From Guyanagaster necrorhizus (taxonomy: Eukaryota; Basidiomycota; Agaricomycetes; Agaricales; Physalacriaceae), in the NCBI RefSeq assembly GCF_019112545.1, contig NW_025064886.1, forward strand, positions 725,277-789,276: a stretch of 64,000 nucleotides of DNA. Reading direction: 5' to 3'. Numbering within the stretch: the stretch's first letter is position 1; the number at the start of each line of letters is the position of its first letter. Below the pieces are notes generated by a model, which worked only from the letters and a program-made list of their open reading frames with translations, was not told the DNA's origin and did no database searches. This document shows positions 49,061-57,845 of this stretch, one piece after another. The position numbers and the translations under genes are program-made.

Positions 49061-50121
49061 ATGTCTCTTCCCCTGAGGCCGGAGCTGTATAGCTTATCGG
49101 GGGACGAAGCCGCATTCTTCAAATCGGAAACTGGTATAGAAGATGACGATGAATTGAAAAGCCACATACTGACCGTACAGGCAGAAGCTTACAAGGTGAG
49201 TTGGGGCCTGGACAAGGTATTTGAATTATCTGTTCAACTTTTGACTAGATACGACCGTATCCTTGTATACGCATATTCTCTTTTATGAGGTAGTTGCGAA
49301 CTCTCACAAGCTTAAGCTACTGTTTAACCCAGCGATGGCGCTGGCGTCCAGGTTAAAAATCTCGAGGCATCCTTCATATCAACGTTTTTTGGCCATCGGG
49401 CGCAAGCGCAAAGATGCTATATACGCCGAAATCGGGTGCTGTTGTGAGTGTCAAGGTATGTTTTCGATCTGCGGCAACCAATTTCGCGGGCTAGTTGGTA
49501 ACGATGTTCGGAAAGCAGTCGTAGATGGATTTCCAGTAAATCAAATTATCGCCACTGACTTACACCCAGGTGAACATGTGTTTTTATTCTCGAAGATCTC
49601 TCTAAATGTGCGCCGCAGAATTTTGGACGCTTGGGCACAGACTTTTCAAGAGCACACCGGACAGCTTCCCGGCACGTTTTATTGCAGCAGATGTCTTCCA
49701 GTGCTTGTCGGCGGACAACACTCCCGTCAACACCCCCATTTCAGAAATACAGTCACTTGGCCAACTCAGAGGACACATATCTGCTATTCACACAGCCGCC
49801 GTCTTCCATCTCTTCAACGAGGAACAGCAGCTTCAGCTGGGAAAAATCATGGCTATATTGCTATCGTCGACTCCAGGATCAATGATATTCGGAACACACA
49901 TCGGTCTACCAACTAAAGGCCACCGCGAAGAGCCTGTCGCTCTGGGTGGCCGCACCCATTGCATGTTTTGTCACTCACCTGAGACGTGGCGGTCTCTCTG
50001 GGACGGCGGAATATTCCCCAAAGGCGCTGTCGACGTTGAGGTTAGCTTGAAGGAGCTCGATCGTCCGGATCTCGCTGGAGCCAAGTTCTACATGCTTGTG
50101 TGGTGTATAACAGTGCTATAG
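49061..50121 (+). CDS. SAM-dependent methyltransferase, AusD-like fungal type
   Basis: Class I methyltransferase of the family that includes AusD-type enzymes of meroterpenoid pathways; many basidiomycete members are uncharacterised. Exons 49061-49195, 49249-49289, 49352-49443, 49495-49569 and 49619-50121 give RPYPCIR, RLKISRHPSYQRFLAIG, the SAM motif IGCCFGNDVRKAVVDGFP, IIATDLHPEFWTLGHRLF, HTAAVFHLF, MIFGTHIG, and the ending FYMLVWCITVL. The CC of the glycine-rich motif is spliced to FGND. About 280 residues, complete. No other secondary-metabolism gene is adjacent, so the role is open. The start is only 180 bp after the ABCC stop, same strand. Confidence 0.86.
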
Positions 50122-50181
50122 GCAGTCTGAAAAGCATGATAGTCAGAAACAAATATTTTCATAGAAAGACAGAAGGTGAGT

Positions 50182-50280
50182 GATAATCAGAAAAGCGGGT
50201 CAATGCCCGAAGGTAGCTGAGATAAGTTTCTGCACTGCAGGTCGCCCCGCATAAAGCCAAATGCCTCAAACATCATGTAC
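50182..50280. repeat. Direct repeat, copy 1 (about 100 bp)
   Basis: Shares with 50477-50580 the words ATAATCAGAAA, GCGGGTCAA, GCCCGAAGGTAGCTGAGATA, AGTTTCTGCA, GTGCAGG/CTGCAGG and a conserved end, GCATAAAGCCAAATGCCTCA through AACATCAT. Differences are a few substitutions and a short gap in the middle. Confidence 0.88.
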
Positions 50281-50476
50281 GGAAGGGCAAGTGCATAGTA
50301 AGATCACTCACTGTGATATAAACCGAAATAGGATCAAAGCAGCATCGCTTGGCACTTCCGAAATAAATGAGTTGGTCTCCTCGAAGTCGAAAGATTGTGT
50401 CATTTAGCAAACGAGGGCGTGATAAAACTGGAACACAAAACAGTCAGAAAAAAAGAAACAGCAAAGTTAAGAAGAG

Positions 50477-50580
50477 AATAATCAGAAATAGCGGGTCAAA
50501 GCCCGAAGGTAGCTGAGATAAGTTTCTGCAGTGCAGGTTATATCCCCTGCATAAAGCCAAATGCCTCAAACATCATATAC
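50477..50580. repeat. Direct repeat, copy 2 (about 100 bp)
   Basis: Second copy, same orientation, about 297 bp downstream of the first. It has a TATATC-containing insertion in the middle and ATATAC instead of ATGTAC at the end. Both copies contain GC-rich inverted words (GCGGG..CCCG; TGCAG..CTGCA) that could form small hairpins. Confidence 0.88.
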
Positions 50581-51208
50581 ACCGAAGATGTCGGTCCCGT
50601 ACAGTAGTACGAGAATAAACAGGAAAGGATACGGTTGGCACACTCACCAGGGAGAACAACACGTCTTAGAGGAGGTATAGACTCCATCACCTCCATCGTC
50701 ACCTTCGGTCACAGTGAACGAAGTAGGACGATGCAAAAAAAATTTTGAGATGTCTACGCTGTTTAGGGCCGGTTGAAGTCTTCCCTTTTATGGATACATT
50801 CCGGCAACTTCCGATCGGCTTCCCTGAGGCAATAATATTCCCTCAGTTACAAGCCATTTACTCACGAAGATGATGTAGGAGTTCGTGTCAATTATTGGCC
50901 AACCTCCTTCACCACTTTTGATGAATGAAAGACATTATGTTTATCCCAGGCTATCTGGATATGAACTGCGGCACACTAGAGCACGAAATCAGAGATTAAG
51001 CCTTGGATTCACGTATGCACAGACGAGCTGGAGCAACAAAGAAACACCTGTTGAATTTTGAAGTCACACTCAGTGCATCTTTTCTTCAACTATATGTCCA
51101 CAAGTGATCTCAAATACATACCTTCGTAGCACGAATAACATGGGGATGTTTCAAAACACTTCATGATTCCCCTGCGTAATATTCGATCCCAATTTTGAAC
51201 TTGTACAT

Positions 51209-52408
51209 TTATGTCATTGCTTGATCCACCAATTTGACTATCTCTTCTGCACATCCCCAGCTTGACTGCCATCCCGCTCCCGAGTGCCCGATGTTATGAA
51301 ACACGAGGACAGACGAACCATTGACTTCCAAATCCTTCCCCCTCTCTAATCGAAGACCACTTTTCCGCGCTGGCCGGAAGCCAACGACTTCCCTGATGAG
51401 AATAGAGTCAAGGTCCTCCGGTACAGGAGTGCGGCCCTCCACGCGCAGATGAGACGGGACAAGCTCAGGATATATCTCCAGAGCGCGTTTTTTGATATCC
51501 ACTGAGGTTTCTGGCACCGGATCGTAATTCCTGGAAAATGATTCAGAAACTCTTCTGTGGCAGAAGCAAGCTGCGTACCAGTCATCGGCCTCTCTCGTCC
51601 CACCAATGATGACCTGCCCGCTGCGTCGAGGGATGATATATGTTCTGTCACCGCCCTCTCCGCCCGCAAGATCACCCATCTGCTTTGTACGACCCTCTTT
51701 GATCCAGGGAGCGTCGAGAACAATGACTTGTCCGCGGACGGGGTACATCTCATCATCCAAAACGTCACCCAGCTTAAGCGATCCTAGGCCCGTGCAATTG
51801 ATAATAGCGAGAGGCGTCTGTGGCTTTGTAAATTCCAACGCGTCACGAAGAGAAGCAAGGATAGCACGGTGCACGGTGCCTCCAAGATCGTCAAAAATCT
51901 TGACGAGTTTAGCCAGGTAGGGAGAGGTATCCATCGTGAGGGAAGTGAAGGAAACACTATGTTTAGCAAACGGCTTCAGTTCATCTTGAGAATAGACGCG
52001 AAACTTTTTGCCCATTTTAGTAGCAAAATATTTCAAGGTAAAAGCACTCACATCCGGCATAGACTCGTAAAATTTGATATGCTTTACGCCGTCCGACCCA
52101 TAGAATTCAACCTGCCGAAGCTTCATCAAAGCGCTCGCATCACCCTCTCTGGCTTCTTCTTCCCACATAACATCAAACGTTCGCTTATCCAGCCTTTGTT
52201 GACGAAGATCTTCATCTGCCGCGAACGAGAGATGATGAGCTCCTGCCGCAGTTGATGCATAGATGGCGGTCAATGGGTCTCCAGGCTGATGAGCTCCAAC
52301 GGCAACGACATTATATCCGGCCTGTAAGAGCCGTATAGCAGATGTCAAGCCGATGACGCCGAATCCTAGAACAAGGATAGGCCGAGTCGGTTTCGATGTA
52401 GATGACAT
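51209..52408 (-). CDS. D-amino-acid oxidase (FAD)
   Basis: Oxidises D-amino acids to 2-oxo acids, ammonia and hydrogen peroxide, normally in peroxisomes. The start at 52408 gives the FAD-binding GFGVIGLTSAIRLLQAGY. Later come NCTGLGS, YPVRGQVIVLDAP, TYIIPRRSGQVIIGGT, VGFRPARKSGLRLE (substrate Arg) and HNIGHSGAGWQSSWGCAEE. Two 48-bp introns, 52004-52051 (with TACTAAA branch) and 51531-51578, are multiples of three and stop-free. The frame reads 399 codons unspliced, but about 367 residues are expected after splicing (ESMPD|FRVYSQDEL; EADDW|NYDPVPE). It ends VDQAMT, without a typical PTS1 signal. It is divergent from DCG1. Confidence 0.92.
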   Translation of the reverse strand: MSSTSKPTRPILVLGFGVIGLTSAIRLLQAGYNVVAVGAHQPGDPLTAIYASTAAGAHHLSFAADEDLRQQRLDKRTFDVMWEEEAREGDASALMKLRQVEFYGSDGVKHIKFYESMPDVSAFTLKYFATKMGKKFRVYSQDELKPFAKHSVSFTSLTMDTSPYLAKLVKIFDDLGGTVHRAILASLRDALEFTKPQTPLAIINCTGLGSLKLGDVLDDEMYPVRGQVIVLDAPWIKEGRTKQMGDLAGGEGGDRTYIIPRRSGQVIIGGTREADDWYAACFCHRRVSESFSRNYDPVPETSVDIKKRALEIYPELVPSHLRVEGRTPVPEDLDSILIREVVGFRPARKSGLRLERGKDLEVNGSSVLVFHNIGHSGAGWQSSWGCAEEIVKLVDQAMT

Positions 52409-52634
52409 TGATTACTGTGGAGAAGATCTTCGCGGGCACTAGAGGAACCGAGATTATTTAGTTTCTCGGCACCCCTCACAATGATACCGGGGCTGTTACT
52501 TACCGTCGTCATGCCGGGAGTTAACTGCCGCCTTTAGCCGCCTTGGCCGGGGCGAATGCTCGCTGGGCTTGATGTGACGCCATGATCCACCCAAACGACC
52601 CAAACGAAGCGATGGCCGTCTCAGCCTATTATCC
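52409..52634. promoter_or_regulatory. Divergent promoter of the D-amino-acid oxidase and DCG1 genes
   Basis: 226 bp separate the two start codons. CGG at 52467-52469 and CCG at 52487-52489 form a CGG-N17-CCG inverted pair, the kind of half-site arrangement bound by Zn2Cys6 dimers. A GATA core lies between them at 52483-52486. Such short words are common, so this is only a candidate. Confidence 0.4.
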
Positions 52635-53448
52635 ATGGCTCCTGCATCCATCCTCGTCATAAACCCCAATTCTTCACAGTCGATTACCGATGGCCTGGCA
52701 GAGACCCTGGTGGCTCCCCCAGAGGCGAAACTGACGTTCTACACGGCCCCTAGCCATGCGCCTCCATCCATCAATGATATCGTAACTGCCAATCTGACGG
52801 CGACAGCATGTTTCCAGGATATCCTCGAGAAGTTGTTGTTGGAGGAGCACGATGGGTTCTTGGTATGCTGCTGTTAGTGATGCTAGCTTAAACTGCACAT
52901 ATACGAGGTACTCACATACATATCAGTTTCCGACCATCCGCTAGCACACATGCTACGCGAAGCGACGACGAAGCCTACGGTTGGAATATTTGAGGCGGCC
53001 ATTACGCAAGCCCTACTCGTCGGGAAGCGATTTGGCGTCGTGACTACTGGAACGGGATACAAGTTCAACCTGTATAACGGTGTACGCGCATTTATGGGTG
53101 CCAACTCGGAAAGATTTGCCGGTCTTGTCACGACGGGTCTCGGCGTTGTTGAGCTCAGAGAAGGGGACCGAAAGAAGATTGAGAAGAAAATGAAGGAGGC
53201 GAGCGGAAAGATGGCATCACAGGGTGCAGATGTAATTCTTCTAGGTTGTGCTGGTGAGTATGGTATTCTGATCTGTAAGGTAAATTCTTAGTGTGTACCC
53301 TGCAGGAATGGCTGGAATGGAGCCCCTGGTCAGACAAGGTGCGACGGAAGCAAACCCAGGACTGCCGCCTGTCCGAGTACTAGACGGCGCAAAAGCTGGT
53401 GTAGAAATGCTTGCCGCCTTGATCAGATTATCTTCGCAGGTGGCCTAG
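52635..53448 (+). CDS. DCG1: Asp/Glu/hydantoin racemase family protein (Dcg1 type)
   Basis: Two-cysteine racemase fold. In bacteria the family racemises 5-substituted hydantoins. In yeast DCG1 lies in the allantoin gene cluster and its reaction is not settled. Exons: 52635-52872, 52927-53253, 53306-53448. Motifs are ILVINPNSSQSITDGL, VCCFSDHP (first catalytic Cys region, spliced), FGVVTTGTGYKF, and ILLGCAGMAGM (second Cys). About 235 residues, complete. It is divergent from D-amino-acid oxidase and lies some 7-9 kb from a hydantoinase-type gene, which supports a role in ureide or D-amino acid metabolism. Confidence 0.88.
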
Positions 53449-53608
53449 CGGTCGCAGTGAAAGGAAACGGGAGTAGTACAGGAATGTGACGATGTGATAA
53501 TGCGATGCGCAGCACGTGCCGGTGACACTCGCGACATAACGCGTCGGTGGCGGCACGCCACGGGAAATTTCCATACCCCATGCAAAGTGCGTTCTTAGAC
53601 ACCCAAAC

Positions 53609-53825
53609 TGTTGGGATTTTGCTGGAAAGTTCTAGAAAGAGCAATCCGGCATCATGCCGAGAGTTGATGAGTAAGCTCGAGAGAAAGAGAAAGTTGTAGT
53701 AGATTCTAGATATAAGTCTGGGGAGTATAAATACAAGCTCTGTAGGAGCTGTAGAATAAGGAGTTTATACCTTCTGGCCTTACCAGCCTGGAGTCTACCC
53801 TGCGCATCACCGAGGATTTCCAACA
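53609..53825 (+). repeat. 5' LTR
   Basis: 217 bp, TG...CA ends. It includes a TATAAATA box near 53727 that probably drives transcription. Confidence 0.92.
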
Positions 53826-53901
53826 GGTTATGGGCCCCGGCACGATTAGACTCTGATTACGGTATCTCGACTTCTTAATTCGCCCTCATTCATTACCTAC
53901 T

Positions 53902-54090
53902 ATGAGTAGCGTGACAAATGCTCTGATCGCACGATCAAAGGGATCAAGCGGCCTGAAGCAGAACATCGGATGTCACGCATGTGGCAAGACTGGCCATATT
54001 AGTCGTGATTGTCGCACAAAATGGAACAAAAGTGCCGATGCTGCAAATATTGTGCAGAGCGACGATGAAGAAATGGAATATGCCTTTTGA
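53902..54090 (+). CDS. Gag remnant with CCHC zinc knuckle
   Basis: Inside the miniature element, a 62-codon frame starts at ATG and contains CHACGKTGHISRDC, the CX2CX4HX4C nucleocapsid knuckle, followed by an acidic tail (SDDEEMEYAF). A short N-terminal piece is joined almost directly to the knuckle, as if most of gag were deleted in frame. It may still bind the element's RNA. Confidence 0.75.
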   Translation: MSSVTNALIARSKGSSGLKQNIGCHACGKTGHISRDCRTKWNKSADAANIVQSDDEEMEYAF

Positions 54091-54392
54091 GGCAACTTTG
54101 GTGGAAAATTGGTTATATCTTTGTGAATTCCCTTAAGCCCCTTGGTAGGAATGTGTTTCTGCTGTGGTTTAGACTGGGTCCGGCTAGCTTGATATTGGGA
54201 TCAGCTGGCTGTAAGTAGCATTTGGGGCTCCTGCAGCATGGGTGAGGATAGGGAATGGTCACAAGTCTTGGGATATAATTGGGAAATTTCGGACTATTTC
54301 AAGTTTCAAGGGGAGACTTGGGATATTGGGACATTTTAGGATATATTGGGATATTCTGGAATATTGCGGCAGGATGCCGTATTGAAGGGGAG

Positions 54393-54609
54393 TGTTGGGA
54401 TTTTGCTGGAAAGTTCTAGAAAGAGCAATCCGGCATCATGCCGAGAGTTGATGAGTAAGCTCGAGAGAAAGAGAAAGTTGTAGTAGATTCTAGATATAAG
54501 TCTGGGGAGTATAAATACAAGCTCTGTAGGAGCTGTAGAATAAGGAGTTTATACCTTCTGGCCTTACCAGCCTGGAGTCTACCCTGCGCATCACCGAGGA
54601 TTTCCAACA
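54393..54609 (+). repeat. 3' LTR
   Basis: 217 bp, apparently identical to the 5' LTR, immediately after the purine tract GAAGGGGAG. Confidence 0.92.
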
Positions 54610-54924
54610 CAAACACTCCACTCCATCACCCTGTTTCAGCTGCAGCGTCTTATGGATAACTAAGCATCAGTCCAACCTCAGTTCATCAGTGGCATTCCGG
54701 CAGTTAGATGATGGATCAGATCCGCAGAAAGGGAACCTTTTGCTTTCGTGTCTCACACGCAACAGGCACGCGCTTCACCAGTATGATCGGATACAGAGCC
54801 AGGAATTATAGTAAGCGGAGGCTGTGAGCTGGCCTCTTCTATTGATCCAGATTTCTCTTACATATATACGGGGGAGTGGACCAGCGATAGTCGCTCGCTC
54901 TTCTTCTCCGTGTAGGATCTCATC
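54610..54924. other. Spacer between the LTR element and the DUF6534 gene
   Basis: Starts with the right-hand target duplication CAAAC. A CATATATACGG word near 54860 could be the TATA region of the following gene. No coding content seen. Confidence 0.4.
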
Positions 54925-56341
54925 ATGTCAGACGCTCCAATCGTCGAATTGTAAGAATTTTTTAGTTACCTTTGGCTCTCAATGCAACTCACTCAACCAC
55001 TAGGACTGGACCGATGGTGCGCCTTTCTGCAAGGACAATACTGCTTTGTCATTCATAACACTCATCACAGCTTCTGGGATACTTTGTCAATTGGGGGCTC
55101 TGTGGTGCATTATCTGTGCAAGTGTGTTGGTACCCACTGTTCATTCTTCAAAAGCACGTATCTTAGCTGCTGCGTCTCGTAGATATCTACTACGTCGCCT
55201 TCCCCAAGGACAGACGGTGGACAAAATGTTTTGTCCTTTTCATATATTCTATCGAGCTACTTCAAACGTTTCTTGCTACCCGTGATGCATTCCGCATTTT
55301 TGCTTCCCACTGGGGGGATAAATCCGACCTTGATAACTTGGGTCTGATTTGGCTGAGCGTTCCCGTCATAACCTCGATCAGTTGAGTCTATGGTTGTACC
55401 CTCGCTGATTGATGCTTACCCGCTGGTGGTCAGTCAGCTGTACCGCACATTCATTCTTTTCTTGGCGCGTGTATGCGATGAGCGGTAAAATCTGGATCAC
55501 CGGGGCCATCTTGATGGTGAGGGTATAATGTTTCATGTCATTGATTTCGATCTTTGATTGTATTTTTTTTAGTTGGCTTTGGTCCAAGGTGTCTCAGGCA
55601 TGTGGACAGCAGCACTTGCTCGTAAGTACGGGCTGTTCTCAGATGTACAGAAGCGTATTTCCGAGGTAATTGTTGTAGGTTGTTAACTTTCTCAACAAGG
55701 AGGGTGCTTACTATCTGTAGGTCACGTTAGGCGGAAGTGCTCTCTGCGACATATTCATTGCAGGAAGCATGATCTACTACTTGAAAAACACTACATCAGG
55801 GTACAACCCGTACAGCGCTCCTCTTTACAAGTTCGTGCGGATGGTGGTCCAGTCCGGTGCCCTTTGCGCAACGGTTTCTATCTTAGACATCGTGCTATTT
55901 TGCGTTTATAACGACAACAACTTCCATGTGGCTCTAGATCTAATCCTTTCGAAGCTATATTCTAATTGTCTTTTGGTCGTAAGTCGACACAGGCCTTCAT
56001 TTTCAGGAACGCTCAAACTCTCATAGATATTGAACTCTCGTACGCGCTTTAACGTCGGACACGGCGAAGTCGAATACTCATCAAACAATCTTGTGCTGTC
56101 TTCATGGCACGTCAACACTTCAATCGCTTCAAGTTCCCGCCCGATGAGTCGAGGCCGATGTAATTCATCAAGGATCCCCAACAGGATAAGAGACGGCTCG
56201 GAAACGATTGCAACCGTGAGACTTCGGCTCACAGAACTTGTGTTTGTACTAATTACTCGTGTATAGCCTTCAAAGGATAGCTTAACTGGAGCTGTGGTGA
56301 TTAAGATGCCCGAATCGTCATACGGATCGAGATTTTCGTAA
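54925..56341 (+). CDS. DUF6534 multi-span membrane protein
   Basis: Family expanded in mushrooms, of unknown function, with about seven membrane spans. Starts MSDAPIVEL, then after introns YVAFPKDRRWTK, SVPVITSIISCTAHSFFSWRVYAMS, LVQGVSGMWTAALA, TLGGSALCDIFIAGSMIYYL, RMVVQSGALCATVSILDIVLF-type segment, and the hallmark LSKLYSNCLLVVLNSR. The tail is a Ser/Arg-rich cytosolic region. A GTGAGA donor near 56214 and an acceptor at 56269 extend the end to 56341; without it the protein would stop at 56266. The TSD-side boundary of the LTR element is 315 bp upstream. Confidence 0.78.
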
Positions 56342-56713
56342 AAGCTTGTGGCCATAATTAATGTATAATTGTGCTGAACGCGAAATGTAACAAATACTCG
56401 GATAGAATTTTTTTGGTTAGATGCACCGATACCTGACTTCCGAAAGGCGAGTTGTGGCTATGCAACTACTGCTCGTTTTCTACTCTCAAGCCAAAAATTC
56501 GCAACCTGTCCGAAACGCGAAAACATCGTGTTTCTACGTGACAATAAACTTTTCGTAGTCAATGATGGCAAAAGACGCGTCTTGCTCACTCAAGGGGCCT
56601 TAGAATGCTCCTACGATGTGCGCCCCCTCCTAAATGTTGCATCTACATATCTCAGCCTTAACAGAACGCCGTCGAGATAATATCTACTAGCTTAGCCACT
56701 ATACCGAGAAACC
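56342..56713. other. Intergenic, DUF6534 gene end to unrecognised gene
   Basis: No motif seen. The start of the next gene probably lies at its right end but could not be fixed. Confidence 0.35.
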
Positions 56714-57667
56714 GTGTGGTGATACAGACAGATCGACTTGAGGGGCTCGAAGGAGAATTTATCAATATTCCCAAGGAATCGCGCGCCGAGGTGCTGTCAT
56801 TATTATTATCTATGAAGGTTATCATGAATGAAAGAGGATTGGTTACTCCTCAGGTGGCCGCTTCTGATACGAATCTGGTTAACACTGGCTATTGTGACTG
56901 ATTTCGCTGGTTGCAATCCCAGATTCACGCACTGCGCCTGTTCCCGTCATCCCGCCACTACCACCGCTCCTCTACTAACAGGAGGAGAAACTCTCACCTG
57001 GCGTGTTATCACACACAGCGACCAGACTTTAACAGAGACCACCACACATCTTCGAGCATCGTATTTGTACTGGGACGCTGTGTGTGCATCTCCAGCTATG
57101 CAATTGAGTACATCGCTTACGGAGGCTTTTATTAGAACCTACCATAGCGAACGGCCTCCCTCTCCTCCTCCATCTCGTCTACAAGAGATACCCGAGTCTT
57201 CACTCGCGAGGAACTTCAGTCCAATCCAGTGTCACCTCAATGTCAATGATTCGGTCGTCCTAACCGTTTCTACTATCACGCCTTACCTGGACAATATCCT
57301 CGCCTCGTTAGGCCTTCACGTCGAAGCGTGAGACTCCTTCATCATGTACGTCTTGAGCCTTCCCACATCATTGGTACCGACGTTAACCTTGCCTTTCAGG
57401 TATTGGCTTCCCTCTATCCTTAAGCACACCCACACGCAAGATGAATATGAAACTGTGGCCCCTCTTCAGATTGAACCATTGCCTGATGTTGTGACACGGA
57501 TCTTTATGTTGTTGAATGGTGTTTCCGAGGATCGCTTAGGTGACTGGTCTAGAGCTATCTCACGATCTCAGGACGATATAAGTGGTGGAGAGACATTGTG
57601 GGACTGGTTTCCAAGGAATGCCAAGACGACGAGAATCTGTTCAGAGAGTTGGAATGGGGTGGAATAG
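56714..57667 (+). CDS. Unrecognised gene, 3' exons clear, 5' end uncertain
   Basis: The frame from about 56898 to 57327 joins through a good GT..AG intron (57328-57399) to 57400-57667. It gives a run including YLYWDAVCASPAMQ, RPPSPPPSR, LNVNDSVVLTVSTITPYL, YWLPSILKHTHT and LPDVVTRIFMLLNGVSEDR, ending ESWNGVE. An upstream open frame (56714-56898, IQTDRLEGLEGEFI) is probably another exon, but the join between them is not settled and no ATG was identified. The composition looks like a real protein of about 300 residues. I do not recognise the family. Confidence 0.5.
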
Positions 57668-57845
57668 AGGTGAAGAGACTCTAAACGAGATTTATTAATA
57701 TTTTGCTACACCTATACATGTAAGACCTTTCCCCGTATGCGGGACGACAATGCACGATTCTTTGATTTCTGGTTATCAAATAGGGTAAATAAGAGTAGAT
57801 ATCACTAAGCCTACTTGGCTTCTCTTGCATTAAATGCCCGTATTA

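Larger units (their letters stand above)
50122..51208. other. Gene-free stretch, 1.1 kb, carrying the duplicated 100-bp unit
   Basis: No coding region recognised. Apart from the two repeat copies listed separately, it holds the 3' ends of the convergent methyltransferase and D-amino-acid oxidase genes. An A-rich run (CAAAAAAAATTTT) lies near 50732-50745. Confidence 0.5.
53609..54609 (+). mobile_element. Complete 1,001-bp miniature LTR retrotransposon
   Basis: Two LTRs of 217 bp (53609-53825 and 54393-54609) start TGTTGG and end CCAACA, and I see no difference between them. A perfect 5-bp target duplication, CAAAC, flanks the element (53604-53608 and 54610-54614). A GGTTATGGGCCC word follows the 5' LTR closely, as expected for a copia-type primer binding site. 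GAAGGGGAG precedes the 3' LTR as polypurine tract. The 567-bp interior has no protease, integrase or reverse transcriptase, only a small Gag remnant. It must have moved using enzymes of an autonomous relative. Confidence 0.93.

Noticed and set aside
50182..50580. CRISPR-like repeats
   Set aside because: Only two copies, about 100 bp each, widely spaced, in a eukaryotic genome.
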